Source of the DNA: Prolixibacteraceae bacterium
GTDB lineage: Bacteria; Bacteroidota; Bacteroidia; Bacteroidales; Prolixibacteraceae
Reading direction: 5' to 3'
Length of the DNA: 44,750 bases
Assembly: GCA_030602265.1 (NCBI GenBank)
Contig: JAUWAB010000030.1
Span: 1-44,750 of the forward strand
Made by a program: the position numbers and the translations under genes. Positions 7,036-17,159 of the stretch are shown piece after piece. The notes under the pieces were generated by a model that saw only the letters and a list, made by a program, of their open reading frames with translations, did not search any database and was not told the origin of the DNA. Within the stretch, counting starts at the first letter, position 1, and each line of letters begins with the position of its first letter.

Positions 7036-8235
7036 TTAGTTAACCACAATCTTTTTTCCATCCTCGGATTTAAAGAGTAGGGCAAAACCGATCAGCAGTG
7101 CCACGGAAGCCAGGGTGGTGATTCCCCAGATGGCATTCCAGTTGTAGCCGGCTTCATGATGGTAATGGTCGATCAGCTGGCCGCAGATCAGGTTCCCGAC
7201 CAGAAGTCCTGCTCCAAATGTAACCAGGAATATGAACCCCTGTGCCTGATTCCTCAAAGATGCCGGAGCCTTGCTGTCGATATAGATCTGTCCGCCCACA
7301 TAAAAGAAACCAAAGATCAACCCATGGACCAGGATCCCTACATAATTGAGCCAGGACTGGTCTATTACACCTCCGGAATAAAATGCAAGGTAGCGAATGG
7401 TCAGGGCGATAAGGCCGAACAGCATAGTGTTTCTTATTCCATATTTTTTTATAGCCAGAGGTACCAGCAGCAGGAATCCCATCTCTGCCAGAACGCCCCA
7501 GTTGATGGTAATGGATATATATTTGATATTCAGCGATAAAAGAAATTCAGAGAAATAGGAATAATACATCGCGAACGGAATCATGGACAGGAATGAGAAA
7601 ATAATGAACAGGGCAAAATTGCGTTCTTTCATTAATTTAACCGACCGGAGTCCAAATACATCAATAAGGGTGGCTTTTTGCCCTTTTGCCATCGGTGGGG
7701 TATTGGGCAGGGCCAGATTCAGGAATACGGCAATCAGACTGACGCCCGCTCCGCAATAGAACGGGATGTTGGTACCATCGAAATCGATATTCAGGATTTT
7801 AACAAAGATGACACTGAAAATTCCGGAGGCTACCCAGCCGATGGATCCGAACACACGAACTTTTGGAAATTGTTCTGATGGAAGATGGGCCATGGCTATG
7901 GCACTGGTCACACTCCAGGAGGGCATATAGGCCAACATGGCGACCAGCAGGCATATGAAAAGGACATCGGGATTGTTGGTGGTCCCGGCCCAGAAAAGCA
8001 TGACGGCATGGATAAGGTTCAGCCCGGCAAGTACTTTTTGTGCAGGCCAGAACCGGTCGGCTAATATGCCGATCAGCGGCGAAGCCATACATCCGATTGC
8101 CATGGAACTCAGGATAAGAGATTTTTCGGTGCTCCCCACTTCCAGGTTTGTAAGATAGGCAGCCAGGGGTACCCACCATACCGCATACATCATATACTGG
8201 AGGAGCATCATAAGGGAAAGTTTCAGTTTAGCCAT
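7036..8235 (-). CDS. MFS transporter of the nucleoside:H+ symporter (NupG-like) type
   Basis: A 399-residue protein with about twelve membrane segments, the usual size for the nucleoside:H+ symporter branch of the major facilitator superfamily. The N-terminal segment (LKLSLMMLLQYMMYAVWWVP), the loop GILADRFWPAQKVL near residue 57 and VRVFGSIGWVASG near residue 126 resemble that family. It would import nucleosides, or possibly sugars, with protons across the inner membrane. In Bacteroidota such carriers often sit beside glycoside-degrading genes, and here it lies between a rhamnosidase and an SMP-30-like lipoprotein, so a sugar substrate is also possible. It ends at a strong terminator. Confidence 0.82.
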   Translation of the reverse strand: MAKLKLSLMMLLQYMMYAVWWVPLAAYLTNLEVGSTEKSLILSSMAIGCMASPLIGILADRFWPAQKVLAGLNLIHAVMLFWAGTTNNPDVLFICLLVAMLAYMPSWSVTSAIAMAHLPSEQFPKVRVFGSIGWVASGIFSVIFVKILNIDFDGTNIPFYCGAGVSLIAVFLNLALPNTPPMAKGQKATLIDVFGLRSVKLMKERNFALFIIFSFLSMIPFAMYYSYFSEFLLSLNIKYISITINWGVLAEMGFLLLVPLAIKKYGIRNTMLFGLIALTIRYLAFYSGGVIDQSWLNYVGILVHGLIFGFFYVGGQIYIDSKAPASLRNQAQGFIFLVTFGAGLLVGNLICGQLIDHYHHEAGYNWNAIWGITTLASVALLIGFALLFKSEDGKKIVVN

Positions 8236-8428
8236 AACGTTGGTTTTATTTTAGTTGTTTATAAAAATTTTACAGTTCAGAATGAAATTATCCCGACATA
8301 TGTTTGATATGTATGATGATAAATTTCAGCAGATTCCGCTGCCAATCTGTATTTTGTACACATTGATTCTTAGTACTTCGTCGAAAATACTAAAAAATCA
8401 ATATAAAAAACAAAATTTGAAGTATTTT

Positions 8429-9316
8429 TTACTCTTTTGAAAAACGATAGGCTTTTACCTGATTTTTGAAGAATGTGGGAAGGTACAGGATCATATCATC
8501 GGTGCAGAAGTCTGCATCGGCGGCATTTTCTCCTTCTGCTTCGGTATCCAGCAATATGGTAACGTTGCCTTCACCCGAAACGTAAAAAACAGTTCCAGCC
8601 CAGCTGGTGGTGATGTAACCTCCGTCGCCAACGGGGGCAATGGCGTCTCCATGGCCCATGTTTTCAGCGATCAGCTTCACTTCACCGGTGGTATGGTTCA
8701 ATTCCCTGAAAAGACTGCTTGCACTGGTGATAAACAGCATCCGGTCCTTTTCCCAGTAAAGGCCGTTGAAGCGTTCACCCTCCTCTCCGGTATGAATGCC
8801 GGTGAGTTTGCCCTCAGCCAGTTTATAAATGGTATTGGATCCTGATCCGGATACAAACACGGTACCGTCGTCTGCCACGGTGATATCGTTCAGGTCGGGT
8901 TTCCCCTCCAGTTCGATGACATTCAGGATTTTGCCAGACTCAATATCGGCTTCCACCAGGGTGTTAATGTCGGCAATAAACAGGGAATTTCCGCTGATGC
9001 CCATTCCTTTGGGACCGTGCAATCCCTCTATCCATTTAAGATCAAGGATATTCCCCGATTTATCCATTTTGGAAATGAAACCGTTGCCATCTTTTTCCCA
9101 TGGGTTCATGTTGACGTTGGAGACATAAAGGATATCCCTTTGCCGGTCAATCAGTACCGATTCGGGTGTACGGAGCAGGGTATCCGACTCCCAGATCAGT
9201 TCAAGCCTGTATTCAGGTTCATTTTCTCCGGATGAAGCTGATTTTTTGCTGGTGGATGACTGGCAGGCCATCAGGGCCGTCAGGGCCATTAACGGAATGA
9301 AGTGTCTGATCTGCAT
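8429..9316 (-). CDS. SMP-30/gluconolactonase-like beta-propeller lipoprotein
   Basis: A 295-residue lipoprotein. I start it at the ATG at 9314-9316 because the signal sequence MQIRHFIPLMALTALMAC ends in a lipobox with Cys at residue 18; ten upstream in-frame codons do not add to the signal. The body holds repeated beta-propeller blades (DRQRDILYVSNV, GPKGMGISGNSLFIAD, NDITVADDGTVFVSG), as in SMP-30, gluconolactonase and strictosidine synthase-like proteins. The family hydrolyses sugar lactones, but many lipoprotein members have no known reaction. It is probably in the periplasm on a membrane anchor. It lies downstream of der in the same direction with an 87-nt gap. The enzymatic role is uncertain. 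Confidence 0.78.
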   Translation of the reverse strand: MQIRHFIPLMALTALMACQSSTSKKSASSGENEPEYRLELIWESDTLLRTPESVLIDRQRDILYVSNVNMNPWEKDGNGFISKMDKSGNILDLKWIEGLHGPKGMGISGNSLFIADINTLVEADIESGKILNVIELEGKPDLNDITVADDGTVFVSGSGSNTIYKLAEGKLTGIHTGEEGERFNGLYWEKDRMLFITSASSLFRELNHTTGEVKLIAENMGHGDAIAPVGDGGYITTSWAGTVFYVSGEGNVTILLDTEAEGENAADADFCTDDMILYLPTFFKNQVKAYRFSKE

Positions 9317-9403
9317 AGTTGTACATCTAATTTGGTTAAATCTCAATATTTCTGCCGGAACCGTGCCGGAGCGTATGAATTACAGGGCAAGTTAATAATT
9401 ATT

Positions 9404-10711
9404 TTATTTCTGCCTGAAATATACTTGTATGGGAACTCCCGAAAAATCAAAGTTTTCGCGCAACTGGTTCTCCAGATATCGTTTGTATGGTTCCTTTATA
9501 TACTGGGGCAGATTTGCGAAAAACGCAAAGCTGGGCGTAACGGTAGGGAGCTGTGTGCAATATTTGATCTTGATGTACTTACCTTTCCACGCTGGCGGCG
9601 GATAAGCCTCAATGGCATTCAGCATCACCTCGTTCAGCTCTGAGGTTTTGATTTTCTGCGTCCTCGATTTGTAGACATGCATCGCCGTTTCAAGGGCTTT
9701 ATGAATCCGTTGCTTGGTCATTGCCGAGATGAAAATGATCGGGACGTCACTGAAGGGTTCCAGCCTTTCCCTGATCTCTTTCTGAAATTTCCCGGTGGTA
9801 TAGTTGTCTTTTTCAATCAGGTCCCACTTGTTGACCAGAATGACTACCCCTTTTCTGTTTCTGATAATCAGGTTGAATATATTGAGGTCCTGTGCTTCCA
9901 TTCCCCGGTCGGCATCAATCATGAGCAAACTAACATCGGCTTCTTCAATTGTTCTGACTGAGCGAAGTACCGAATAAAATTCCAGGTCTTCCTTTACCTT
10001 GGCCTTTTTCCGCAATCCGGCCGTGTCGATGATAATAAAATCATAGCCAAATTTATTGTAACGGGTATGGATGGCGTCCCGGGTGGTTCCGGCAATATCG
10101 GTGACAATATTCCGGTCTTCCCCGATCAGGGCATTGATGAACGATGATTTTCCTACATTGGGACGTCCTACCACGGTAAATTTAGGCAGCTGTTCTTCTT
10201 CCTCCACATGGGGGGTGTCGGGCAGTAATTTAACCACTTCGTCTAACAGGTCGCCGGTTCCGCTGCCACTCATGGAGCTGATGGTGTAGATTTCACCTAA
10301 TCCGAGGGCATAGAACTCCTGTGCATCGGGTTGCCGCTGGTGGTTATCCACCTTGTTGACCACCACCAGCACCGGTTTCTTTGTGCGGCGCATCAGGATG
10401 GCCATATCAGCATCCAGGTCGGTAATGCCGGCTTCCACATCTACCACGAACAATACGACATCTGCCTCCTCGAGCGCGAGATGCACCTGCTTGCGGATCT
10501 GCTCCTCAAAAACATCATCGGAGTTGGCCACATAACCGCCGGTATCGATCACTGAAAATTCAACCCCGTTCCAGAGGCACTTACCGTAAATCCGGTCGCG
10601 GGTTACCCCGGAAACATCGTCAACAATGGCTTTCCTGGATTCAACAAACCGGTTGAAAAGAGTGGACTTTCCAACGTTCGGACGGCCAACAATGGCTACT
10701 ATCTTGCTCAT
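9404..10711 (-). CDS. der: Ribosome biogenesis GTPase Der (EngA)
   Basis: A 435-residue protein with two tandem G domains, the hallmark of Der. The first has GRPNVGKST near residue 8 and NKVD near residue 118. The second has GRPNVGKSS near residue 182, [11 protein letters not shown] near 230 and NKWD near 293. A KH-like C-terminal domain follows. Der supports assembly of the 50S ribosomal subunit. The gene lies 21 nt after era in the same direction, so the two ribosome-assembly GTPases probably share a transcript. Confidence 0.98.
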   Translation of the reverse strand: MSKIVAIVGRPNVGKSTLFNRFVESRKAIVDDVSGVTRDRIYGKCLWNGVEFSVIDTGGYVANSDDVFEEQIRKQVHLALEEADVVLFVVDVEAGITDLDADMAILMRRTKKPVLVVVNKVDNHQRQPDAQEFYALGLGEIYTISSMSGSGTGDLLDEVVKLLPDTPHVEEEEQLPKFTVVGRPNVGKSSFINALIGEDRNIVTDIAGTTRDAIHTRYNKFGYDFIIIDTAGLRKKAKVKEDLEFYSVLRSVRTIEEADVSLLMIDADRGMEAQDLNIFNLIIRNRKGVVILVNKWDLIEKDNYTTGKFQKEIRERLEPFSDVPIIFISAMTKQRIHKALETAMHVYKSRTQKIKTSELNEVMLNAIEAYPPPAWKGKYIKIKYCTQLPTVTPSFAFFANLPQYIKEPYKRYLENQLRENFDFSGVPIQVYFRQK

Positions 10712-10732
10712 AATGACTTTCTTTTTAAATAA

Positions 10733-11617
10733 TTATTCTGCGTTGTAACCGAATCTGCGCAGGGTGTTTTCTTTTTCACGCCACTCTTTGGCGATTTTTA
10801 CATACAATTCCAGGAATATTTTCTTGCCGAAAAACTCTTCTGCCTCCTGGCGGGCTTCGGTACCCACCTTCTTCAGGGCTGCTCCCTTGTTGCCTATGAT
10901 GATCCCTTTCTGGGAGTCTCTTTCTACAAAAATTACCGCCCTGATCCGGATCAGGTTCCCTTCTTCCCTGAATTCCTCCACTTCTACCTCTGTAGAGTAG
11001 GGGATCTCTTTCTGGTAATTCAGCAGGATTTTTTCCCGGATGATCTCCTGCATAAAGAAACGCTCATTCCGGTCGGTCAGTTCATCCTTCGGGAAAAACG
11101 GCTCTCCTTCGGGAAGTAATTCCAGGATCCGGTCAAAGATGGGCGTCAGGTTAAATTTTTCGGTGGCGGATACCGGGAATACGGCTGCTCCCGGGAAAGT
11201 GGCCGTCCAATGATTATACAGGCCGATCACTGCTTCCTGGTTCGACAGGTCAATTTTGTTGATCAGCACAATTACCGGGATATTGGATTTGCGGATCCGT
11301 TCAATATAATCAGCATTTTTGCCTGCATCCTCAACCACATCGGTCACATATAAAATAATGTCCGCATCAATCAGGGCTGTATCCACGAACTTCATCATGG
11401 TTTCCTGCAACTTGTAATTGGGCTTGAGGATTCCGGGGGTGTCGGAGTAAACGATCTGAAAATCATCGCCATTGACAATTCCCTTGATCCGGTGACGGGT
11501 GGTCTGCATCTTGGAGGTAATGATCGACAGGCGCTCCCCGACCAGTGCATTCATGATGGTCGATTTTCCGACATTCGGGTTCCCGATGATGTTTACAAAA
11601 CCTGATTTATGTGCCAT
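10733..11617 (-). CDS. era: GTPase Era
   Basis: A 294-residue protein of standard Era length. The G domain has GNPNVGKST near residue 12, the switch region around SKMQTTRHRIKGI, DTPG near residue 59 and NKID near residue 121. The C-terminal KH domain carries IIIGNKGAALKKVG near residue 240. Era binds 16S rRNA and helps mature the 30S subunit. It is first in the era-der pair and is divergent from the KamA-like gene. A TATCTTTG box sits upstream on the minus strand. Confidence 0.98.
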   Translation of the reverse strand: MAHKSGFVNIIGNPNVGKSTIMNALVGERLSIITSKMQTTRHRIKGIVNGDDFQIVYSDTPGILKPNYKLQETMMKFVDTALIDADIILYVTDVVEDAGKNADYIERIRKSNIPVIVLINKIDLSNQEAVIGLYNHWTATFPGAAVFPVSATEKFNLTPIFDRILELLPEGEPFFPKDELTDRNERFFMQEIIREKILLNYQKEIPYSTEVEVEEFREEGNLIRIRAVIFVERDSQKGIIIGNKGAALKKVGTEARQEAEEFFGKKIFLELYVKIAKEWREKENTLRRFGYNAE

Positions 11618-11642
11618 AATTTTAAATTCCTAAAAATCAGCG

Positions 11643-11650
11643 CAAAGATA
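11643..11650 (-). promoter_or_regulatory. Putative -7 box of the era-der promoter
   Basis: The minus strand reads TATCTTTG here, an exact TAnnTTTG match, 25 nt upstream of the era start. A -33 TTG at the expected spacing is not evident. Confidence 0.45.
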
Positions 11651-11861
11651 GAAAAAAATGCTCCGTTGCGAGCATTCCGGTTGATTAAGGGAATGTAGCA
11701 AAATGATAGTTTAACATACGATTTTCTATTTTTTCCTTGGTAAAACCCTGATAATTTGCTATATTCACAGTGTTTTTCTATTTAACAATAATAATGTATG
11801 TAAAATTGACGCTGATTTTATGAGTTGAATGCGTGAATTTTTCTGCACCTAAAACGAAAGT

Positions 11862-14072
11862 ATGCAGATGAATAAGTTATCCTACCTCGATCAGATTGCC
11901 ATCACCGTGAGGGCACACAAACTCCTGAAGGAATTGCTGAAGGAGAATCCGCGGCTGGAAGAGATTATGCGGTCCTCAAGGAATGAAACAGAGGCCATTC
12001 ATGGCGTCAGGGAATGGGTAGAGCCCGAGTTGCGCAGGAATCCGGCTGCCTGGCAGTTTTATACGGGAAAGAAACATGACCACCAGACCTTTCAGCAACT
12101 GAAGTGGAAGGATTATGCGGCGATAAGGCTTCTGGACTATATTGACCATGCCGGGGAGAAGTATGTCGACCAGAATATTGGCGGCGAGATTGCTGTCACC
12201 AATCCCATAAAAATGATCTGGCTGGCGGTTAATTTCGGAACCGGGGGTGCCAAGCCGGGTTTTTTCAAGGATATGCTCCAGCTTTTCCGGCAATTTACCG
12301 GGCGTACCCGCAAGAACGAGCCCAATCCGCAGAAAACTGCCGAATGGATGGCCCGTTTTCCGGCCGGACTGGATCCCCGCATCATCCGTCTGCGGGAGGA
12401 GAACCGCGACCGGATCATACATGTATTTCTGGATAAAATGGAAACCGGCGAGATTTCTGACCCCCGTTACCAGTTTGCAGCCGATATTCCCCGGAGCGAG
12501 CGTTTTGCACAGATGCTGGAATGGTGGAAAACCAGCCATTTCCACCTGCGCATGGCTGTCAGGTCTCCGGAACTGCTGAATGAGATGTTGGGCAATTCCC
12601 TCGACCCCGATACCATGAAGGTCCTTCACAATGCCTATGAGGCAGGTATTCCCTTCTTTGTAAATCCCTATTACCTGTCGCTGTTGCATGTCAGGGTACC
12701 CTATTTTGCCATTGGCGCCGACCTGGCCATCCGTTACTACATCCTTTACAGCCAGCAGTTGGTGGATGAATTCGGGAAGATTGAGGCCTGGGAGAAGGAA
12801 GATAAGGTGGAACCCGGAAAGCCCAATGCGGCCGGCTGGTTTCTTCCACCCTACAATAATATCCACCGCCGCTACCCCGAAGTGGCCATCCTGATACCCG
12901 ACACCACAGGCCGGGCATGCGGCGGACTCTGTACCAGCTGCCAGCGGATGTATGACTTTCAGCGAGGGAACCTCAACTTCAACCTTGATAAACTGGAGCC
13001 CAAGGTTACCTGGAAGGATAAACTGAAGGAGCTGATGGATTACTTTGAAAATGATTCTCAGCTCAGGGATATCCTGATTACCGGCGGCGATGCCCTGATG
13101 AGTTCCGACAGCCAGTTGCGCGATATCCTGAATGCTGTGTACGATATGGCTGTCAGAAAGATGGAGGCAAACAGGAACAGGCCTGAAGGTGAGAAATATG
13201 CTGAGATCGTCAGGGTTCGCCTGGGTACCCGGCTGCCGGTATATCTGCCACAGCGGATAACCCCCGAACTGGTGGCCGTGTTGCGGGAATTCCGCGAAAA
13301 AGCCTACCAGATCGGCATCAGGCAGTTTGTCGTACAAACCCATTTCCAGTCGCCCATGGAAGTCACCCCGGAAGCAGCCCGCGGTATAAAACTGCTCCTG
13401 TCTGCCGGCTGGGCGGTCACCAACCAGCTGGTGTTTACCGTAGCTTCATCCCGCAGGGGCCATTCTGCCAAGCTGCGCAAGGTGCTGAACGATATTGGCG
13501 TACTCACCTATTATACCTTTACGGTGAAAGGCTATATGGAGAACAGTTTCAACTTTGCACCCAATTCGAGGGCCGTGCAGGAACAGTTGGAGGAAAAACA
13601 ACTGGGCCGGATTCCGGAGGTATTGCATGATGAGATCAAAGACCTCACGGAGCATCCGGACCTTATCGTGGAAAAGATCAATACCATGAGGAACTATTTT
13701 GAACTTCCGTTCCTTGCCACTGACCGGAATGTGCTGAATCTTCCGGGGGTAGGTAAAAGCCTTACCTTCCGCGTTATCGGGATTACCCGATACGGGCGCA
13801 GGATTCTTGAATTCGACCACGACAATACCAGGCGGCACAGTCCGGCGGTTAAAGAAATGGAAAAGGTAATTATCATTGAGTCAAAATCCATCAGTGAATA
13901 CCTTGAGCAGCTGCAGGAAATGGGAGAGGACATTACAGAATATGAAGGAATCTATGGTTATTCGATCGGGCAGACAGAGCCCCGGATGGCCATGTATGGA
14001 TATCCGGAGTATGACTATCAGGTGACCAGGGAGTTTACCAACCTGGTTATGGAGCAGGAAATCCACGAGTAA
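11862..14072 (+). CDS. KamA-family radical SAM protein, long form
   Basis: A 736-residue protein. The radical SAM cluster motif CGGLCTSC (C353, C357, C360) is the CxxxCxxC of lysine 2,3-aminomutase, in the family context DTTGRACGG; DILITGGDAL and IRVRLGTR-like strands follow. A PLP-anchoring candidate lies at K632 in LPGVGKS, where KamA has PGGGGK. Classical KamA proteins are near 420 residues with cysteines around 125-132, so this one has roughly 230 extra N-terminal residues. KamA relatives shift an amino group between carbons 2 and 3 of lysine or glutamate, or modify EF-P. The substrate is not clear; glutamate dehydrogenase lies next, but a terminator separates them. The start is the second of two close ATGs' region and could move by two codons. 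Confidence 0.8.
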   Translation: MQMNKLSYLDQIAITVRAHKLLKELLKENPRLEEIMRSSRNETEAIHGVREWVEPELRRNPAAWQFYTGKKHDHQTFQQLKWKDYAAIRLLDYIDHAGEKYVDQNIGGEIAVTNPIKMIWLAVNFGTGGAKPGFFKDMLQLFRQFTGRTRKNEPNPQKTAEWMARFPAGLDPRIIRLREENRDRIIHVFLDKMETGEISDPRYQFAADIPRSERFAQMLEWWKTSHFHLRMAVRSPELLNEMLGNSLDPDTMKVLHNAYEAGIPFFVNPYYLSLLHVRVPYFAIGADLAIRYYILYSQQLVDEFGKIEAWEKEDKVEPGKPNAAGWFLPPYNNIHRRYPEVAILIPDTTGRACGGLCTSCQRMYDFQRGNLNFNLDKLEPKVTWKDKLKELMDYFENDSQLRDILITGGDALMSSDSQLRDILNAVYDMAVRKMEANRNRPEGEKYAEIVRVRLGTRLPVYLPQRITPELVAVLREFREKAYQIGIRQFVVQTHFQSPMEVTPEAARGIKLLLSAGWAVTNQLVFTVASSRRGHSAKLRKVLNDIGVLTYYTFTVKGYMENSFNFAPNSRAVQEQLEEKQLGRIPEVLHDEIKDLTEHPDLIVEKINTMRNYFELPFLATDRNVLNLPGVGKSLTFRVIGITRYGRRILEFDHDNTRRHSPAVKEMEKVIIIESKSISEYLEQLQEMGEDITEYEGIYGYSIGQTEPRMAMYGYPEYDYQVTREFTNLVMEQEIHE

Positions 14073-14114
14073 CGGAATGAAATTTATTATATAAACAGAC
14101 CGGTAAATTGCAAG

Positions 14115-14150
14115 CGGGGGATAGACCAGGGTGGTTTATCCCCCGTTTTT
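14115..14150 (+). terminator. Terminator after the KamA-like gene
   Basis: A 14-bp stem (14115-14128 with 14132-14145, one mismatch, core CGGGGGATA) with a 3-nt loop, followed by TTTTT. It lies 43 nt after the KamA-like stop and separates that gene from gdhA. Confidence 0.85.
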
Positions 14151-14362
14151 ATCCGGAAATCTGATAATCGGCCCGGGGCCCAACGAAGCGCCATAATTTC
14201 AGTAAAAACTCACCATTCTCGGTAAAATGTAAATTATTTGTCAAAAAATCTGTCATTTTATAATAAAACACGTCATATTCGTGAATATTTTTGTTTTTTT
14301 ACTCTCAAAGAATTAAATTTTTATCAATTAGGACCAAAAATCTCTATTTAACATTTTTTCAT

Positions 14363-15718
14363 ATGGAAAGAAGAGCTGCTGAATTTATTGAGCAATTTAT
14401 GGCGAACGTAATTGCCAAGGATCCGCTGGAAAAGGAGTTTCACCAGGCCGTTCATGAGGTGGTTGAAAGCCTTGCCCCTTTTGTGATCCAGAACCCGGTT
14501 TACATGAAGTCGAAGATCCTTGAGCGCATGGCCGAACCTGAGCGTGTCATCATGTTCAGGGTTCCCTGGATGAACGACAAGGGTGAGGTTGAGATCAACC
14601 GTGGATACAGGGTTCAGATGAGCAGCGCCATTGGCCCTTACAAAGGGGGCATCCGTTTCCATGCATCGGTTAACCTGAGTATATTGAAATTCCTTGCCTA
14701 TGAGCAGGTATTCAAGAATAGCCTTACCACACTGCCCATGGGGGGCGGAAAAGGGGGTTCCGATTTTAACCCGAAAGGAAAATCCGACAATGAGGTAATG
14801 CGTTTCTGCCAGTCGTTTATTACAGAGCTGTACCGCCATATCGGTCCGAATACCGATGTGCCTGCAGGTGATATCGGAGTAGGCGGCCGGGAGGTCGGAT
14901 ATATGTACGGGCAGTATAAGAGGCTGAGCAATGAGTTTACCGGTACATTTACCGGAAAAGGCCTGGGATGGGGTGGAAGTCCGCTGCGCCCTGAAGCCAC
15001 TGGCTACGGTACTACCTACTTTGCCCAGGAAATGTTAGCCACCCGTGGTGACGAGATTGCCGGCAAGACGGTCGTTATCTCAGGATCCGGAAACGTTTCC
15101 CAGTTTGCCGTAGAGAAGGTTACCCAGTTAGGCGGGAAAGTGGTTACCCTGTCGGATTCCAACGGGTATATCTACGATCCGGCGGGTATTGATGCCGAGA
15201 AGCTGGAGTATGTGAAGGAACTGAAGAATGTATTCCGCGGAAGGATATTTGAATATGCGAAGGAATTTCCGGGAGCGAAATACTTTGAGAACGAACGTCC
15301 GTGGTCGGTTCCTTGCGATATTGCCATGCCTTGCGCTACCCAGAACGAACTTAATGAGCTGGATGCCCGCACGCTGGTGGCCAATGGCTGTATGTGCGTT
15401 TCCGAAGGTGCTAATATGCCATCTACGCCCGAAGCAATCCATGTTTTCCAGGGGAGCAAGGTGTTGTATGCCCCCGGAAAGGCTGCCAATGCCGGCGGAG
15501 TGGCTACATCCGGACTTGAAATGACCCAGAATTCCATGCGCTTAAGCTGGACACGCGAAGAAGTGGATGCCAAACTTCATTCCATCATGAGCAATATCCA
15601 CGAAACCTGTGTCAATTATGGCAAGGACAGCGACGGGTATGTCAACTATGTAAAAGGGGCCAATATCGGCGGCTTTATCAAAGTGGCCAACGCCATGATC
15701 ACCCAGGGAATCGTATAG
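14363..15718 (+). CDS. gdhA: NADP-type glutamate dehydrogenase
   Basis: A 451-residue protein of the hexameric small-subunit class. I chose the ATG at 14363 (MERRAAEF) because the 24 upstream codons are A+T-rich and lack conservation-like content. The substrate-binding segment GPYKGGIRFH, the active-site lysine region PMGGGKGGSDF and the dinucleotide fold SGSGNVSQFAVEK are all present. It interconverts 2-oxoglutarate plus ammonia and glutamate. A TATTTTTG sequence at 14286-14293 matches the Bacteroidota -7 box, but no -33 TTG is seen at the right distance. A terminator follows the stop. The family is certain; the cofactor preference is inferred from family type. Confidence 0.96.
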   Translation: MERRAAEFIEQFMANVIAKDPLEKEFHQAVHEVVESLAPFVIQNPVYMKSKILERMAEPERVIMFRVPWMNDKGEVEINRGYRVQMSSAIGPYKGGIRFHASVNLSILKFLAYEQVFKNSLTTLPMGGGKGGSDFNPKGKSDNEVMRFCQSFITELYRHIGPNTDVPAGDIGVGGREVGYMYGQYKRLSNEFTGTFTGKGLGWGGSPLRPEATGYGTTYFAQEMLATRGDEIAGKTVVISGSGNVSQFAVEKVTQLGGKVVTLSDSNGYIYDPAGIDAEKLEYVKELKNVFRGRIFEYAKEFPGAKYFENERPWSVPCDIAMPCATQNELNELDARTLVANGCMCVSEGANMPSTPEAIHVFQGSKVLYAPGKAANAGGVATSGLEMTQNSMRLSWTREEVDAKLHSIMSNIHETCVNYGKDSDGYVNYVKGANIGGFIKVANAMITQGIV

Positions 15719-15744
15719 ATATTATTATATTAATGATGTTGAAA

Positions 15745-15778
15745 TCGTCACCTGTTTCAACGGGTGGCGATTTTTTTT
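15745..15778 (+). terminator. Terminator after gdhA
   Basis: An 8-bp stem, TCGTCACC (15745-15752) with GGTGGCGA (15763-15770, one G-T pair), is followed by eight T residues. It lies 27 nt after the gdhA stop and insulates the export locus. From here to 16019 I see no other gene or clear promoter. Confidence 0.85.
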
Positions 15779-16019
15779 ACTCCCCGGGTTCAGCCATTTC
15801 GAATGGTAAATATGGACAAATGGGGGACAAACCAGATTTGAATTTGTTGTACATGAGTGTATAACGCTTTTAAATAGAGGCACATACGCCAACCCATGTT
15901 TCCTGAAAAAATCAGTAAATCTGTCCGGAATATTGTTTTTGTGGAGATGTTTTCATAAAATTGTATGGCGTCCCGGAGCAATCCGGAGACACGTTGGATT
16001 AACCCCTAACACCCGGTTT

Positions 16020-17159
16020 ATGAATGGTTTATTTCCCCCGGATATCATCCGGTTTACTGCCGAAGCACATTTTACAAGGTTCAGCCGGAAATCCGGTACC
16101 CTGTATCTGACCATACTGGTAATGATCCTCGTTTTCTTTGGTGCCAGCTTTATTGTCAAAACAGAAATTACCGTTCTGGCAAGAGGAATGGTAAGGTCAA
16201 TGTCCGATCCTGTCCATGTGACGGTTCCTGTTTCAGGTGAGGTTGAATTTTCGGCTTTACAGGAGAACAGGCTGGTAGCCCGGGGTGATACTTTATTGAT
16301 CCTTAAAGTGGAAAAGCTGACCGGAAAAGTGGATTATATGAATTCGGTTATTGTGGAATATAAGGGCTATGTTGCAGATCTGAAATCTCTTGCGGATGGT
16401 AAATCCGATCAGGTGAATACTGGACTGATCACCGCTGCAGGGCATACTTTCCGTCAGAAAATAAAAGACCTTGACCTGAATATTGAATACAACCTGGCCT
16501 CTTACCAACGAATCGACCACTTATTTCTCCTCCGGGTCGTTTCAGAGACCGATTTCGAAGAGGCGGGTTACCGGTTGAAGAAAGCCAGGGAGGACCGGAA
16601 TTCTTTTATGGAGATGACTTATCAGGAATGGCAGAAGATGATTGTCTATTATCAGGAAGAAATCAGAAAACTGGAGTCTTCGGTGAATGAGCTGAAAAAA
16701 GATATCGGCAATATGTATATTACGGCACCCGTCTCCGGTCATATTCAGCAATTAAATCAGCTCGAAAGAGCCAGTTTTGTGCATGGTGGACAACTGATTG
16801 CCATAATCAGTCCTGATGACCAGCTTATCGTAGAATCACTGGTCAGCCCTTCAGATATGGGTTTCCTTTCGCAGGGAATGAAAGCACTATATCAGATAGA
16901 TGCATTCAACCATTTTCAGTGGGGTCTCGCCTGCGGGCAAATTCTTGATTTACCGGGAGAGATTTATATGATCCGGGATGAACCTTTTTTCAAGGTCCGT
17001 TCCAGCCTGGATAATACATTTCTTGCCTTAAAGAACGGGTATCAGGGAGAATTGAGAAAGGGATACACTGCCACGGTTAGGTTCCGTGTAACAGAAAGAT
17101 CACTGGCACAGCTTGTTTTTGACAAAGCAGAAAATTGGTTAAATCCTTACCATAAATGA
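16020..17159 (+). CDS. HlyD-like membrane fusion protein of a peptide exporter
   Basis: A 379-residue protein when started at the ATG at 16020 (MNGLFPPDIIRF); an earlier in-frame ATG at 15933 would add a basic 29-residue stretch that looks non-coding. A single membrane segment lies near residues 32-50 (LTILVMILVFFGASFIV), followed by half of a biotinyl-lipoyl-like fold (VTVPVSGEVEF), a central coiled coil and a C-terminal beta-barrel region (TAPVSGHIQQL). This is the HlyD/bacteriocin-secretion adaptor type that links an inner-membrane ABC exporter to an outer-membrane channel. Its last codons overlap the start of the C39 exporter gene (ATGA), so the two are translationally coupled. No TolC-like gene lies nearby. 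Confidence 0.88.
   Translation: MNGLFPPDIIRFTAEAHFTRFSRKSGTLYLTILVMILVFFGASFIVKTEITVLARGMVRSMSDPVHVTVPVSGEVEFSALQENRLVARGDTLLILKVEKLTGKVDYMNSVIVEYKGYVADLKSLADGKSDQVNTGLITAAGHTFRQKIKDLDLNIEYNLASYQRIDHLFLLRVVSETDFEEAGYRLKKAREDRNSFMEMTYQEWQKMIVYYQEEIRKLESSVNELKKDIGNMYITAPVSGHIQQLNQLERASFVHGGQLIAIISPDDQLIVESLVSPSDMGFLSQGMKALYQIDAFNHFQWGLACGQILDLPGEIYMIRDEPFFKVRSSLDNTFLALKNGYQGELRKGYTATVRFRVTERSLAQLVFDKAENWLNPYHK

Noticed and set aside
11976-13343. A 455-codon open frame opposite the KamA-like gene
   Set aside because: An antisense shadow: the KamA-like frame carries the CxxxCxxC and PLP motifs and the opposite frame shows nothing recognisable.
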